Assembly (NCBI GenBank): GCA_963576475.1
Contig: OY754982.1
Coordinates: 4,863,201-4,927,200 of the forward strand
Source: Molanna angustata
Taxonomy: Eukaryota > Arthropoda > Insecta > Trichoptera > Molannidae
Length of the DNA: 64,000 nt
Direction: 5' to 3'
Part shown: one piece after another, positions 10,323 to 20,599 of the stretch
How positions within the stretch are numbered: position 1 is the stretch's first letter
Layout: the number at the start of each line of letters is the position of its first letter
Notes under the pieces: model-generated
What the model was told of the DNA's origin: nothing
Seen by the model: only the letters and a program-made list of their open reading frames with translations
Databases searched by the model: none
Made by a program: the position numbers and the translations under genes

Positions 10323-11009
10323 TCTAATAATAAGGATGCAAATATATGGTTTTGAAAGTAAAGGCAAAAATGACACGCAACGCGATACACAACGTCAAAC
10401 TTCAACTTATTTTATTGGTTCATTCAAAACAATCCCTGTTCGTTTATGCGCAGGTGAAGTCACCCGCATTCTCTCGTTGACGAACTCTACCAGGAACCAA
10501 GAACCTTTGATTTGGGAGTCAGATATTTCCTAGCACAAACATAAAAGCTGAATTTCGTCATTTTTGAACCAAAGATGCTGGCGTACATTTTGGAAGAAAA
10601 AATAATGACAATACCACAGACGTTAATAATTTCTTTAAAAAAAGGGAAAAGGTACAATCAGGAAGGATGTTAAGCATCTGGAATTCAAAAGGATCCACCA
10701 TCTTTCAGGAAAACCGTCATCTCAGTCCTCCCTTATACAGATATTCAAGAATCTACGCTTAAATAATACCGCCTAAATATAGGTAGGAATCATAATATGC
10801 CAGTTAAGTGTTTTTGAAATATGTATTATTTTTTGCTATATGGCAATTCATATGCCTTGAATGGAACACTGGAGACCAAGTTGATAGTGAAGTCTAAAAA
10901 CAATAAATTTCTCAACGGGTATCACGTAAAGGATCCGTGGAAAGGGGGACCGTGAATTTAATTGTGTATGGTGCATGTTGAGTCGCTTATCGAGTCTAAA
11001 CTTTAAATT
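10323..11009. other. No recognised feature
   Basis: A short open frame at 10336-10533 has no motif. The stretch 10890-11009 may be decayed RTE coding sequence leading into the next element, but too many changes prevent a firm call. Confidence 0.4.
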
Positions 11010-11440
11010 AAATCGACTTCATTGGATGGATGAAATGGAGGACGTTGTCTCCCGTACTCTGTAATCGTAGAATGCCCATCAAAATAAAAGGTTAGGTTTA
11101 TAAAACTGTCATGATTTATGCCGCCGAGTGCTGGGCACTGAAGAAGAGCTATGTCCATGTCCGAGGAAGCTTTGGCGTTGCCCCAATCACCGATGAATTA
11201 CTCGAGAGTAGATTTAGATGGTATCGACACGGGATAAGGCGACCAAAGGACAATATGATATGCAGAGCGATGGACATCCAAATGCAGGCCAGAAGACCAG
11301 GCATACCGCTGACAATGTGGCACTCCACCATCAAAAGAGAATCGCGAGAGGTAGACTTGCGCGAAGGAGACGCACAGCAGCGAAATACTTGGCGAATGAT
11401 GATGAGGAGGGCCGATCCCACATAATGGGAATAAACGTTG
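11010..11440 (+). mobile_element. RTE-type LINE fragment (family RTE-2)
   Basis: The reading frame shows KTVMIYAAECWALKK, then FGVAPITDELLESRFRWYRH and a terminal TWRMMMRRADPT, the typical end of an RTE reverse transcriptase. Compared with the family, the stretch between AECWALKK and RGSFGVAP is deleted. The nearly unbroken frame 11111-11425 contrasts with the more decayed upstream part. Confidence 0.8.
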
Positions 11441-12475
11441 GATCGTTGGTAGACCTCGTAAAAGACGAATCGTCCAAATGGTTGGAAAAAAACTGACAGA
11501 AAGAATCAAATGGAAGAGGTCTTTATCCATCGGTGTTGAGAGAAGACGGATTAGAAAAAGGATAAGAAAATACATTAAAAGAATATCAAACTTTCAAGAA
11601 AAAAATACATTAAAAGATTATCAAACTTTCAAGAAAACAAACATCTCTCTAGGTCATTTGACCTGTTTGTGAAGGTGGACTATCCTGGAAGGAGGAGGTC
11701 CCTCAACAGTCCTTCTTTTGTTGGGATTTCTCTTTATAATTTCGACGATTCCATTGTTGCCAATATGTTCGACTTTACGTTACTATATAGTTTATGAAAA
11801 ATAAACTAACGTTGTTCAGAATGAAGTCTTGGTCACAACCTACCCGTTTTTTTCTCTCTCCTTTGAACCCTTATGCACCAGGTAATGTTTACATACAAAG
11901 TCCGACGGGAGAAAAGTTTAGAGGGTTGGAAGACGTGTAATTAGAGTTTTTCTCTCCGCAGCTGTGGGGGCTAGAGAGTTTCTTTTAAGGTTTTAAACAT
12001 ATTCAGGTCACACTCGTGGGCCCTACGGAGGGCGGTGGAGGGAGAGATGCGAAGAAAAGTGGAACGGGGGACTTCCGGGATTCTCCAAATGAGGATTTCA
12101 TGAGACGCCCTCTGCCGTCAATTGAGACAACTCCCCTGGCGAAACTTTTTTAGGTTAATTCTGAATTACATTAAACATAACCGACTTGCGATGACAAAGA
12201 AAGAGTGTTTTTTTTTAACTTCGATTAAATTAAAAAAATTTTTGACACAATATATACCGTTTTTGGTACAGTGAAAGATTTTCAAAACAGAAACAACGAC
12301 ATTAAGGTTGACAGTAGAAAAATATGGGGTTATTAAAAGAAAGGGGGTAGGGAGATGAAAGAAAACTACAGGCTGCAGAAAAAAGAGGCTATCTCATAAT
12401 CAATTCCAGTAATTGATAAAAAAATATGGATTATTTAAGGTAAATTGTATTCAATTAATACTGGAGGGCAAAATA
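11441..12475. other. No recognised feature
   Basis: An imperfect direct repeat (AAAATACATTAAAAGA and ATCAAACTTTCAAGAAAA) occurs at about 11568-11640. A moderately G+C-rich patch (about 11990-12150) has no open frame I can assign. Confidence 0.4.
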
Positions 12476-12612
12476 GAAGGTTGTCGAGGGATTGATGTCC
12501 TGGCTGCGTAATATTAGGTAGTGGACGAGCTTCAGAACTGTGGAGCAGATATTCCGGACGGCCTAGAACTTAGAGGGATTCGCCAGAGTGATCACCGACG
12601 TCGGGAGTTCCT
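12476..12612 (+). mobile_element. RTE-like LINE 3' coding remnant
   Basis: One plus-strand frame gives MSWLRNIR then WTSFRTVEQIFRTA and EGFARVITDVGSS, the pattern seen at the C-terminus of several insect RTE-like elements. It is interrupted by two stop codons, so it is an old remnant. Confidence 0.6.
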
Positions 12613-13319
12613 GATTCCTAACTCGTATGTTAATAACTAAGCAGACTGTACACTGGACAAATCCAGCTTTTGTCCTATTTCATTAGCCTATAGAAAAATC
12701 ATTGATGTTTAATTTTAGTAGTAAACGATGACGTATAATTATAATACATGAACTCGAAGAGGGGCATGATCGGTGAACGTTGCACAAACGCATAGCGTGA
12801 TTATTTAATCCAGCAAATGAATGGACGTTCCTGTCGAAACAGTTATTTTTGGAATAGGTTTTGGAGTAATCAAAGTTTTTGTCTAGACAAGGTTATTATG
12901 AAGAATTATTTGATAGTTTAAAACGTCAAAAAAAAACTGGACAAACGATGTGCTAATTCAAAAAAAAACACTGTTTTAAAATAGGATATTAAGGGCTATA
13001 AAAATTCGATCTTCGGTAATGGTTGAAGCAAATCGACTCTGGCTATTGCCTTTATCAAATACCAGATTATGAATTCCTGTGAACGCTGAAGCTTAGGAGA
13101 GTTGATCTTCTATAGGTTATCACAATTCATCTCACGTCTTGGCGGTATTCAAAACCCCATAAGCCGACGGAACTTTTAATGGTTCCCTAAATATCTTACT
13201 GATTTAACATAGAAAAAACGGATCGTATAGGTAAGTTCTTTATCAATATACGTATGTATAGGTGCTAACAGCTAAAATATATTACTAATAAAAAAGGTAG
13301 ATATATTTTTCTGACCATG
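12613..13319. other. No recognised feature
   Basis: AT-rich, without coding or repeat signature that I could support. Confidence 0.4.
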
Positions 13320-14112
13320 CATCATCACTACACATTCTGCATACAAGAATCGATTAGCAGAACACTATGAGAGTCTGTACATCCAAATACAATATAATTC
13401 AAATAAAGCTACAAAAATAATCTTAAACCTATTTAGATGCGAATGTAAATTGCTTCACTAGGTTTAGAACCTGTTCATGACTTTATGACTTTATATAATA
13501 TTATGTGTAGGTATGATTTTAGGACGCGTGTGTGTCTGTCGTTGTAAGTTTTCGTAAAGTTAGTTTAGCAGAACACAATGAAAAACTAAAGAACTCAGAA
13601 ACCTGCCAATTCTGCATACAAGAAATGATAAGCAAAACACAATGAGAGTCTGACGAAACTCTGAGACGTACACATTCTGCATACAATAATTGAGTATAAA
13701 AGTTTTGTAGGCCTATAACTATCATTATATTATGAAATTTTGTGCTCTGTAAATTGAGCGGATCATAAGTTATAAGGGACGGACGGACTCACACATACAC
13801 ACACAAAAACACACAAAATGTTCTACTTCAAATTCTGAAATCATCCATATATATAGAACATATATGCTACGAAGCCTCTAAGTTGGTGTTTTTGGTACGC
13901 AAAAAGTTCACTACACCATACAAAATGTTCCTTAACACGCGTCTTGGTTTTAAACTGCCGATTCCTTCAAGAGAATTATGTACATTCTCTTGAACGAATC
14001 GACAGTTGGATTAGCAGAACACAATGAGAGTCTGAAGAACTCTAAAACATACACATTCTGCATACAAGAATTGATGAGCCAAATATGATGAGTCTGAAGA
14101 ACTCTGAAACCT
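13320..14112. repeat. Decayed cluster of a ~60-bp motif (repeat I region)
   Basis: The phrases TTAGCAGAACAC, AATGAGAGTCTG and ACATTCTGCATACAA recur in order at about 13330, 13565, 13625, 14010 and 14065. The interval 13380-13562 (AAATACAAT through GTGTGTGTCTGTCGTTGTAA) also matches 51018-51195. This looks like an old tandem array broken by insertions. Confidence 0.65.
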
Positions 14113-15061
14113 AGCATAACATCATAAAAATGAATATACAACATAAATAAAAAAAAATAATGTCAAAATTGCTTCAGTAGACATTGTACTGAAGAAATAA
14201 AAAGAAGAAAAAACGTATGAACGAGAGACAAAGGCAAATATTGAAAAGATCACATAGGGTTTAATTTTTAATCATTCAACACATTCAGTACCATTGACAA
14301 ATATAAAAGACGCTGACAGAATTTAAATCGCTGTATTTATCCGCATGGCGAAAAAAATGTTGATTTATTTACAAAAACTTAGAGAGAAAAAGCGAATTCG
14401 ACAAGGGCGAATTTATTTTACGATTTGCTTAAATACCCATGTACCTACCACAACCCCCTATGGGTAGTTTCTTATTAAAAAAAGTAAAATAGTTATAATA
14501 ATAGTAAATGTAGCAAATTGACATATTTCTGATGAATTTGACAACGAAAATAATATTATATTTGCTACTTTCACATTCAAGCTTATTTATTATTAAATTA
14601 AGATTTTTTTATTTCTTCTGAAATGTATAAGAAATATTTATATTTCTCTGTAAATAAATCGAATATACAAAATCTCATAAATGCGAAAATATATTTTTAT
14701 AATATTCAAATGCAAATTTTAACCTGTTTTAAATTTCTCCAAAAAAATCAATCTCATATCTTCCCAATGTGTTATTTATGGAAATAATAATTCCTAGTTG
14801 TAAATCCTAAAATTACTAGTGGAATACAACACAATGTTTTTGAATTATGTTGTACCTAAATGAGTTTTTAATTATTATAAAGAATCTAAATAAGCATCAT
14901 ACTATTCGACAGGGTGGATAATTTTAGTAGATACAAATAAAGAGATTTTTTTTCCAATTACGTCCCCACGTGTATTAGAGAATTGATAGATAATAAATTT
15001 AAAATAGCTTTAAAAAAGAATATAATTGGTGAAACATAACCTGAAAGTTTTATTTTTCTTA
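14113..15061. other. No recognised feature
   Basis: AT-rich spacer with no open frame of note and no supported repeat. Confidence 0.4.
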
Positions 15062-15155
15062 TAATAAAAATAAACACTAACTTGCACCATGCGCAAGTAA
15101 TAAGTTTATTGCCATAATATGGAAATGAAATTAAATGAATTTCTCGTCTGCAAAC
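15062..15155 (-). mobile_element. SINE-1 tail fragment
   Basis: Contains the inverse of the family tail (AAATAAACACTAACTTGCAC, then TTATTGCCATAATATGG). The tRNA head is missing. Confidence 0.7.
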
Positions 15156-15284
15156 ACTTTTTTCTTGTTATTAAAATGAAACCAATATATAATTATTCCA
15201 CTTATTTATTTTGTTGAGTACGACTAGTTTCGTGCAAAAGCACATTTACGAGTAGTACCAATACATAAGTTAAAATTATATTTA

Positions 15285-15584
15285 TGTAAAACAAGTACTT
15301 ACATAGATGTCACCTAGAAGTACTTATTTAATTTTTATTTGAATTGGTTCTATATTAAAGTTTTAGTTTTATATTTGTTTTAAAGTGACAGTTAAGGTTC
15401 TAAAAAGGAGGAACTAAAAGCATTTAATGTCGTTTCTCTTTTTCAGGTAAAATTATATTTGTTATCATTATTATTTATTTATGTTTATGTTATTATTACT
15501 TTTATTGTATTTTATAATTATTTTAATAATAAATTTCTCTTTTTACAGAGCAACTATTTAATTTGCTTAATACACTCCATTATA
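15285..15584 (+). repeat. 5' LTR
   Basis: Starts TGTAAAACAAGTACTT and ends CTCCATTATA. TATA-like TAAAAAGG lies at 15401, about 24 bases before TAATGTCGTTT (15425-15435), the predicted transcript start if the element self-primes. AATAAA lies at 15528-15533. TTTCTCTTTTT followed by (A)CAG occurs twice, before GTAAAATT and before AGCAAC. Relative to the 3' LTR it lacks one A in the first of these. Confidence 0.95.
15425..15435 (+). promoter_or_regulatory. Putative self-primer segment within the LTR
   Basis: TAATGTCGTTT is the exact reverse complement of the 11 bases following the LTR. In Tf1/sushi-type elements the first 11 bases of the transcript act as primer in this way. It is preserved in the 3' LTR (20100-20110), although the base just upstream differs. 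Confidence 0.6.
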
Positions 15585-16669
15585 AAACGACATTATTGTT
15601 TAACGACAAAATCAAGATACATAAAATAGTGAAACTTCATTTTGAATTTAAAATATTACCTGGAAGTGATGGAAAAACAAATGTTTATAATATAATCTCA
15701 ATCACCACAACTGATAACAAGGTTTATGCTATACCAGAAGAGCTACAACCAGTGAGCAAACACAAAGAAATAATAAAAACAAGTGCCTTTATTAAAGTAA
15801 AAAGAAGTATAACAAAAAGGTATCAAGTACGAAGAGTTTGGATAACGTTAATAGATGAGTTACAAAAAACATACATAGATGAAGATGGTAACTTACAATT
15901 TGATAATATATATTTGGAGGAAATTACACAAAATAAAATACAGGAGACAAAAATTATTGACAATTTTATAGCTCAAAAAGATATTTGTAAACCTAATAAT
16001 ATAAAAAAATTAGCAGTTAATTTTGTTATAGAAAATTTTACGACAAAAACTTCTAACGTATCACAATGGATAAATATTTTTGAAAGTGAATGTACTCGTT
16101 TGGGAATTGAAGAAGATATTAAGAAAATTGAAACACTTAGGTTATTTCTGGATGAGTCATGTCTTGACTGGTACAGGTCAATGCTTATAAAATATACTGT
16201 AAACTCAGAATGGTCAACATGGAAAGATAACTTTTGTAAAACTTATGCAGACAAAGGTTGGACACCAATCAGGTATGCAATGTCATTCAAATATATACAA
16301 GGCTCATTATTAGAATATGCTTTAAAAGAAGAAATACTTTTATTGGAAATAAATAAATCGATAGATAAATGCACTCTTATTGATCTGATTGCTACGGGAC
16401 TACCAAATATTATATCTGATAAAATTGATAGAAACAACATGAAGGAAACTAGCGATTTATTTAATAACATTAGAGGTTTAGAAAATTTAGCAAATAAAAA
16501 TTATTCAGAAAAAAAGACTAGTATTCAAAATAAAATTAAAAAAAATTATATCAGAGACAAACCATGCAGGATTTGTGAAAGACAAAATAAGGGAATTCGT
16601 TATCATCCCGAATCATCATGTTGGTTCCAAAACAAAAATAATGATGAAAAAAAAGAGAATATAATATAA
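15563..16669 (+). CDS. gag: Gag (capsid-nucleocapsid), no ATG start
   Basis: An open frame of about 368 codons encodes the structural protein that packages the element's RNA in the cytoplasm. A basic C-terminal region carries one zinc knuckle, C-x2-C-x9-H-x4-C (around residues 339-357, KPCRICERQNKG). The N-terminal half is lysine-rich. The frame is open upstream into the LTR (to about 15533) but contains no ATG before codon 213, so initiation is unexplained. Splicing from an ATG within the LTR, a non-ATG start, or a damaged 5' end are options. It stops at 16667-16669, just after an A8 run (16647-16654) where the frame probably shifted. Given coordinates follow the longest frame from TTG and are not a confirmed start. 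Confidence 0.8.
   Translation: MLNTLHYKTTLLFNDKIKIHKIVKLHFEFKILPGSDGKTNVYNIISITTTDNKVYAIPEELQPVSKHKEIIKTSAFIKVKRSITKRYQVRRVWITLIDELQKTYIDEDGNLQFDNIYLEEITQNKIQETKIIDNFIAQKDICKPNNIKKLAVNFVIENFTTKTSNVSQWINIFESECTRLGIEEDIKKIETLRLFLDESCLDWYRSMLIKYTVNSEWSTWKDNFCKTYADKGWTPIRYAMSFKYIQGSLLEYALKEEILLLEINKSIDKCTLIDLIATGLPNIISDKIDRNNMKETSDLFNNIRGLENLANKNYSEKKTSIQNKIKKNYIRDKPCRICERQNKGIRYHPESSCWFQNKNNDEKKENII
15585..15595 (+). promoter_or_regulatory. Primer binding site, complementary to own LTR
   Basis: AAACGACATTA begins at the first base after the 5' LTR, where a primer binding site must lie. It does not begin TGG, as sites for tRNA 3' ends do. It pairs perfectly with 15425-15435. Self-priming is inferred; the pairing is seen directly. 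Confidence 0.65.
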
Positions 16670-16715
16670 GAAATGTTAATAACTCTGAATTAGAAACAGA
16701 ATTAAATGAAATTGA

Positions 16716-17090
16716 TCCAAAAAACTTATAATTACACCATTAATCAAAACTAAATTGTTAATAAATGATACTTTAAGAATCTGGGGAATTTATGACTCAG
16801 GATCAAATGTATCTTTAATCAATTCGAGATTATTGTGCTTGAAACATAATCAAATAAATAATAATAAGAAAAATATTAATTTAAAAACGATTAATGGTGT
16901 GAAAAAAACTATGGGTATTGTAACCTTAAAGATTAAGATTTTTGATATTGAAAAAAACATAAATGTTTTTGTTATGGATAAAGACCATTTCGATTATGAT
17001 TTCTTGATTGGATTAGATTGCATAGAAAATTTTAAGTTAATGCAAAATGAAAAATTAGAAATTACTCAAAAAAATACATACGCCTTATAA
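16716..17090 (+). CDS. Retroviral-type aspartic protease (frame-shifted piece of pol)
   Basis: The frame is open from 16716; the first plausible internal start is the TTG at 16755. The catalytic motif appears as YDSGSNVSLI (D-S-G), and a DFLIGLD segment near the end matches the second conserved part of retropepsins. The enzyme acts as a dimer to cut the Gag-Pol precursor. It lies in a different frame from gag and from reverse transcriptase. Junctions fall at A6 (16719-16724) upstream and A7 (17068-17074) downstream. It is probably one domain of an ancestral longer frame. Confidence 0.75.
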   Translation, partial: SKKLIITPLIKTKLLINDTLRIWGIYDSGSNVSLINSRLLCLKHNQINNNKKNINLKTINGVKKTMGIVTLKIKIFDIEKNINVFVMDKDHFDYDFLIGLDCIENFKLMQNEKLEITQKNTYAL

Positions 17091-17161
17091 AAGAAAACGA
17101 GAATGACAAAGTAGATAATGAAAATAATAAAAAAATAATTCCTGGGTTCTCAGGTAATGAA

Positions 17162-18724
17162 ATGGAAGAAAAAAAATATTCATATATTAATAATAATAAA
17201 TATTTGGGTATAATAAAAAAGAAAAAGGATGAAAGTAATGATGAATATAAAATAAACTTTAATGAACATTTAGAAGTTGACAATTTTGAAATTTCAATAA
17301 ATCATCTAGACCTCCAGCAACAGTCTAAAATAGATGAATTGATATATTATAATTATAGATCACTCTTTGCTAAAGATAAATATGATATAGGTATGGTAAA
17401 AGGATATGAAGCACATATTGATTTATTAATAGATAAATATTGTAGTAAAAGACCGTATAGATGCACTATTGAAGATAAAAAAGAAATAGAACAACAGGTA
17501 TCCAATTTGTTAAAAAACAAATTAATAGAAGAGTCATATAGTCCTTTCGCGGCACCGGTGACTTTGGCATATAAAAAAGAAGACGGAAATAGATCAAGAT
17601 TGTGTATAGATTTTCGTGATTTAAATAAAATTATAATTCCTCAGTCACAACCTTTCCCATTGATCGAGGATTTAATGGTTAAAACGAGAGATTGTAAATT
17701 TTTTTCAACATTGGACATAAACTCAGCATTCTGGTATATTCCTTTGAAAATTGAAGATAAAAAAAAAACAGCGTTTGTTACACAAGAAGGTCATTTTCAG
17801 TGGACCTGTTTACCATTTGGTTTAAAAACTTCACCAGCAATTTTCCAAAGAATTTTAAGTAGCATTATAAGGAAACATAAACTATCAGATTTCACAGTGA
17901 ATTATATAGATGATATATTGATTTTTTCAAAAACATTTGAAGAACACATTAATCACTTATCATTATTATTAAAAGCAATTTTGAAAGAAGGTTTTAGATT
18001 GAAATTTTCCAAGTGCAACTTTGCACAAAATTCGGTCAAGTATTTAGGCCATATAATCAAGAATAACACAATAAGTCCATTAAAAGATAATTTAATTGCT
18101 ATAAAAAAATTTCCTCTTCCGAGAACACAAAAAAATGTGCGCCAATTTTTAGGAAAAATAAATTTTTATGCTAAATATGTGCCAAAAATATCGATTATTT
18201 TAGACCCTTTACATAATTTGTTGAGAAAAGGACAAAAATTTATTTGGTCAGAAAAATGTCAAGAATCATTTGAAACAATTAAAACATTACTTTGTTCAAC
18301 ACCTATTTTAACAATATATAATCCAGATTTGCCAATAAATATTTACACAGATGCGAGTATACAGGGCATAGGAGCTGTCTTGAAACAACCACAAAAAAAT
18401 GGAGAAGAAAAACCATGTGCATATTTTTCGAGAAAATTAAATGAAACTCAAAAAAAGAAAAAGGCAATATATTTGGAATGCTTAGCAATAAAGGAGACAG
18501 TAAAATACTGGCAACATTGGCTCATAGGAAAAAAATTCACGGTATACTCAGACCATAAACCACTAGAAAGAATGAATATAAAAGCCAGAACAGATGAAGA
18601 ACTAGGAGAATTAACTTATTATCTATCTCAATTTAACTTTGAAGTAATATACGCTCCAGGAAAATACAATTTAGAAGCAGACTGTTTAAGCGGAAATCCG
18701 GTGTTAGAACGATCAGAAAAATAA
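17162..18724 (+). CDS. pol: Reverse transcriptase-RNase H
   Basis: 520 codons from ATG 17162; the same frame is open back to about 17069. The reverse transcriptase runs from about residue 90 to 345. It shows CIDFRDLNK (148-156), TLDINSAF with catalytic D185, FGLKTSPAIFQR (219-230), YIDD with D250 and D251, and KYLGHII (293-299). RNase H follows, with acidic residues D397 (YTDAS), E439 (LE), D464 (SDHK) and D507 (EAD). All active-site residues are present, so this block looks catalytically intact. It copies the element RNA into DNA and degrades the RNA strand. The frame ends just after an A5 run (18717-18721), before integrase in a new frame. Confidence 0.95.
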   Translation: MEEKKYSYINNNKYLGIIKKKKDESNDEYKINFNEHLEVDNFEISINHLDLQQQSKIDELIYYNYRSLFAKDKYDIGMVKGYEAHIDLLIDKYCSKRPYRCTIEDKKEIEQQVSNLLKNKLIEESYSPFAAPVTLAYKKEDGNRSRLCIDFRDLNKIIIPQSQPFPLIEDLMVKTRDCKFFSTLDINSAFWYIPLKIEDKKKTAFVTQEGHFQWTCLPFGLKTSPAIFQRILSSIIRKHKLSDFTVNYIDDILIFSKTFEEHINHLSLLLKAILKEGFRLKFSKCNFAQNSVKYLGHIIKNNTISPLKDNLIAIKKFPLPRTQKNVRQFLGKINFYAKYVPKISIILDPLHNLLRKGQKFIWSEKCQESFETIKTLLCSTPILTIYNPDLPINIYTDASIQGIGAVLKQPQKNGEEKPCAYFSRKLNETQKKKKAIYLECLAIKETVKYWQHWLIGKKFTVYSDHKPLERMNIKARTDEELGELTYYLSQFNFEVIYAPGKYNLEADCLSGNPVLERSEK

Positions 18725-18765
18725 TGAAGATTTGAAAAATAATAAAAATAAATTAAAATTAGAAG

Positions 18766-19830
18766 ATGAAATATACTACAAAAAAATTGGAAAAAAGACA
18801 AATAATACTATCAGAGAAATTTAGAAAAAAAATTATAGAAAATATACATTATCTTTACTGTCATATAGGAACAAAACAAATGCAAAATAAAATTATACCA
18901 TTCTACACAGAAAAAAATTTAACCGATAATATTAAAAAAATCTGCGAAAAATGTGAAATATGCATAAAAAACAAATCTCGAGGAAAATATAAATTTGGAC
19001 TTATGTCTCATTTAGGTCCTGCAACTTACCCATTTGAGATAATGTCTATAGATACAATTGGTGGATTTGGTGGCTCACGTTCTACAAAGACATACTTACA
19101 TCTTCTTGTAGATCATTTCACGAGGTATGCCTATATTTTGACTTCAAAAAGTCAAAGTTCGAGTGACTTTATAAACCTTGTTCGAAAAGCGATGCAAGGA
19201 AATAAAATTGGTATGATTCTATCGGATCAATATCCGGGAATAAATTCAAAAGATTTTAAAAACTTTTTAAGTAATGAGAATATACCCATTGTCTTCACCG
19301 CAGTTAATGCACCTTTTTCAAATGGCCTGAATGAAAGGCTTAACCAAACAATCGTTAATAAAATAAGATGTAAGGTAAATGAAAGGAAAGGAAAATTGGC
19401 CTGGACGACAATAGCACATGAATGTATCCTAAGATATAATACAACAGAACACACAGTAACTGGATTTGCCCCTAAATATTTATTAGAAGGAAAAAATATT
19501 ACTATTTTGCCAGATGAATTAAAACAGGAAAAAACACTAAATGATTTATTCCAAGATCGAAAACTTGCCTTAAAAAATACGATAAAATCACACAATTATA
19601 ATAAACAACATTTCGACAAAAACAGGACAAAATGCGAATTAAAAATCGGAGACTCTGTATTTGTTGAAAACGGAAATCGATTAAACAGAAAAAAATTGGA
19701 TGAATTAAAAATTGGACCATATAAAATTTTAGAAAAAATTTCAAACTCAATATACAGAATAGATACAGGTCACAAGAAATCAGAATCAAACCTTTTTCAT
19801 ATCACAAAACTTGTTCCAATTATAGATTAA
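18766..19830 (+). CDS. Integrase
   Basis: 354 codons from ATG 18766; the true domain start lies a little upstream in another frame. An N-terminal HHCC zinc motif is present (H28, H33, C60, C63). The DDE core follows with D96 (MSIDTIG), D154 (LSDQYPG) and E190 (GLNERLNQ), with 35 residues between the last two (DD35E). The C-terminal part has GDSVFVE and IGPYKI, a GPY/F-type module common in Ty3/gypsy integrases. Every catalytic residue is retained. It inserts the DNA copy into chromosomes, and the flanking 4-bp duplication fits its action. The frame break from reverse transcriptase lies at the A runs 18717-18721 and 18780-18786 (or 18791-18796). Confidence 0.95.
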   Translation: MKYTTKKLEKRQIILSEKFRKKIIENIHYLYCHIGTKQMQNKIIPFYTEKNLTDNIKKICEKCEICIKNKSRGKYKFGLMSHLGPATYPFEIMSIDTIGGFGGSRSTKTYLHLLVDHFTRYAYILTSKSQSSSDFINLVRKAMQGNKIGMILSDQYPGINSKDFKNFLSNENIPIVFTAVNAPFSNGLNERLNQTIVNKIRCKVNERKGKLAWTTIAHECILRYNTTEHTVTGFAPKYLLEGKNITILPDELKQEKTLNDLFQDRKLALKNTIKSHNYNKQHFDKNRTKCELKIGDSVFVENGNRLNRKKLDELKIGPYKILEKISNSIYRIDTGHKKSESNLFHITKLVPIID

Positions 19831-19944
19831 ATATATAGAATAAAAAAAAAATTCTATTAGCCGATGAAAAATTGTACTACATTAAGTATTGTTTTGTATA
19901 AAAATTATATTAATTTAGTAGTATTGTTTTATATAATTTTTTTT

Positions 19945-19959
19945 GGGGGGGGGGGAAGA
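19945..19959 (+). promoter_or_regulatory. Polypurine tract
   Basis: Eleven G followed by AAGA directly abut the 3' LTR (TGT at 19960). This is where plus-strand DNA synthesis is primed. The long G run is unusual and hard to sequence. Confidence 0.9.
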
Positions 19960-20260
19960 TGTAAAACAAGTACTTACATAGATGTCACCTAGAAGTACTT
20001 ATTTAATTTTTATTTGAATTGGTTCTATATTAAAGTTTTAGTTTTATATTTGTTTTAAAGTGACAGTTAAGATTCTAAAAAGGAGGAACTAAAAGCATGT
20101 AATGTCGTTTCTCTTTTTACAGGTAAAATTATATTTGTTATCATTATTATTTATTTATGTTTATGTTATTATTACTTTTATTGTATTTTATAATTATTTT
20201 AATAATAAATTTCTCTTTTTACAGAGCAACTATTTAATTTGCTTAATACACTCCATTATA
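19960..20260 (+). repeat. 3' LTR
   Basis: Matches the 5' LTR except for two substitutions and one extra base. An ATG at 20102 opens a hydrophobic frame that crosses the whole R-U5 region; the one-base loss in the 5' LTR closes that frame there. Confidence 0.95.
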
Positions 20261-20599
20261 TTTATACAAGAGGCAAGACAAAATTGAACATATATCGAAA
20301 ACAGTTGAATACACAGTTGAACAGTTGAACTTTTTTCTTGTGTTTAAATATGTTATATTGTAGTGCTGATAATATATATTATGTAGGTAATGTATGAAGT
20401 ATCTTCTATTATCTTCTCTTGAACACGATTTCTCAACTCTAACGATATAGTATCAACATAAATATTTTTTATTGTAAGAAAGTAATTGTAAAAAAATAAA
20501 TTTAAATTTAAAAAATGCAATTTGGATGGGGAAAACATTGAAGCGTTGAATTCTTTAAATTCAAAGGAAAATCAATGTGGAAAAATAGTACATAGGTAT

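Larger units (their letters stand above)
15281..20264 (+). mobile_element. Ty3/gypsy LTR retrotransposon, nearly complete
   Basis: LTRs at 15285-15584 (300 bp) and 19960-20260 (301 bp) bracket gag, protease, reverse transcriptase-RNase H and integrase in the order of Ty3/gypsy elements. There is no envelope gene. A 4-bp target duplication TTTA lies at 15281-15284 and 20261-20264. The LTRs differ by two substitutions and one single-base indel, so the insertion is young, yet the coding region is split among three frames. Nothing interrupts it internally and no homologous second copy lies in the window. I do not name a family. Integrase before the 3' LTR and a GPY/F-like C-terminal segment support Ty3/gypsy over Ty1/copia. 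Confidence 0.95.

Noticed and set aside
20102..20287. Hydrophobic ORF in the 3' LTR as an envelope or leader peptide gene
   Set aside because: It lies within the LTR itself, is closed in the 5' LTR by one missing base, and has no signal-peptide or cleavage pattern that would make it a protein gene.
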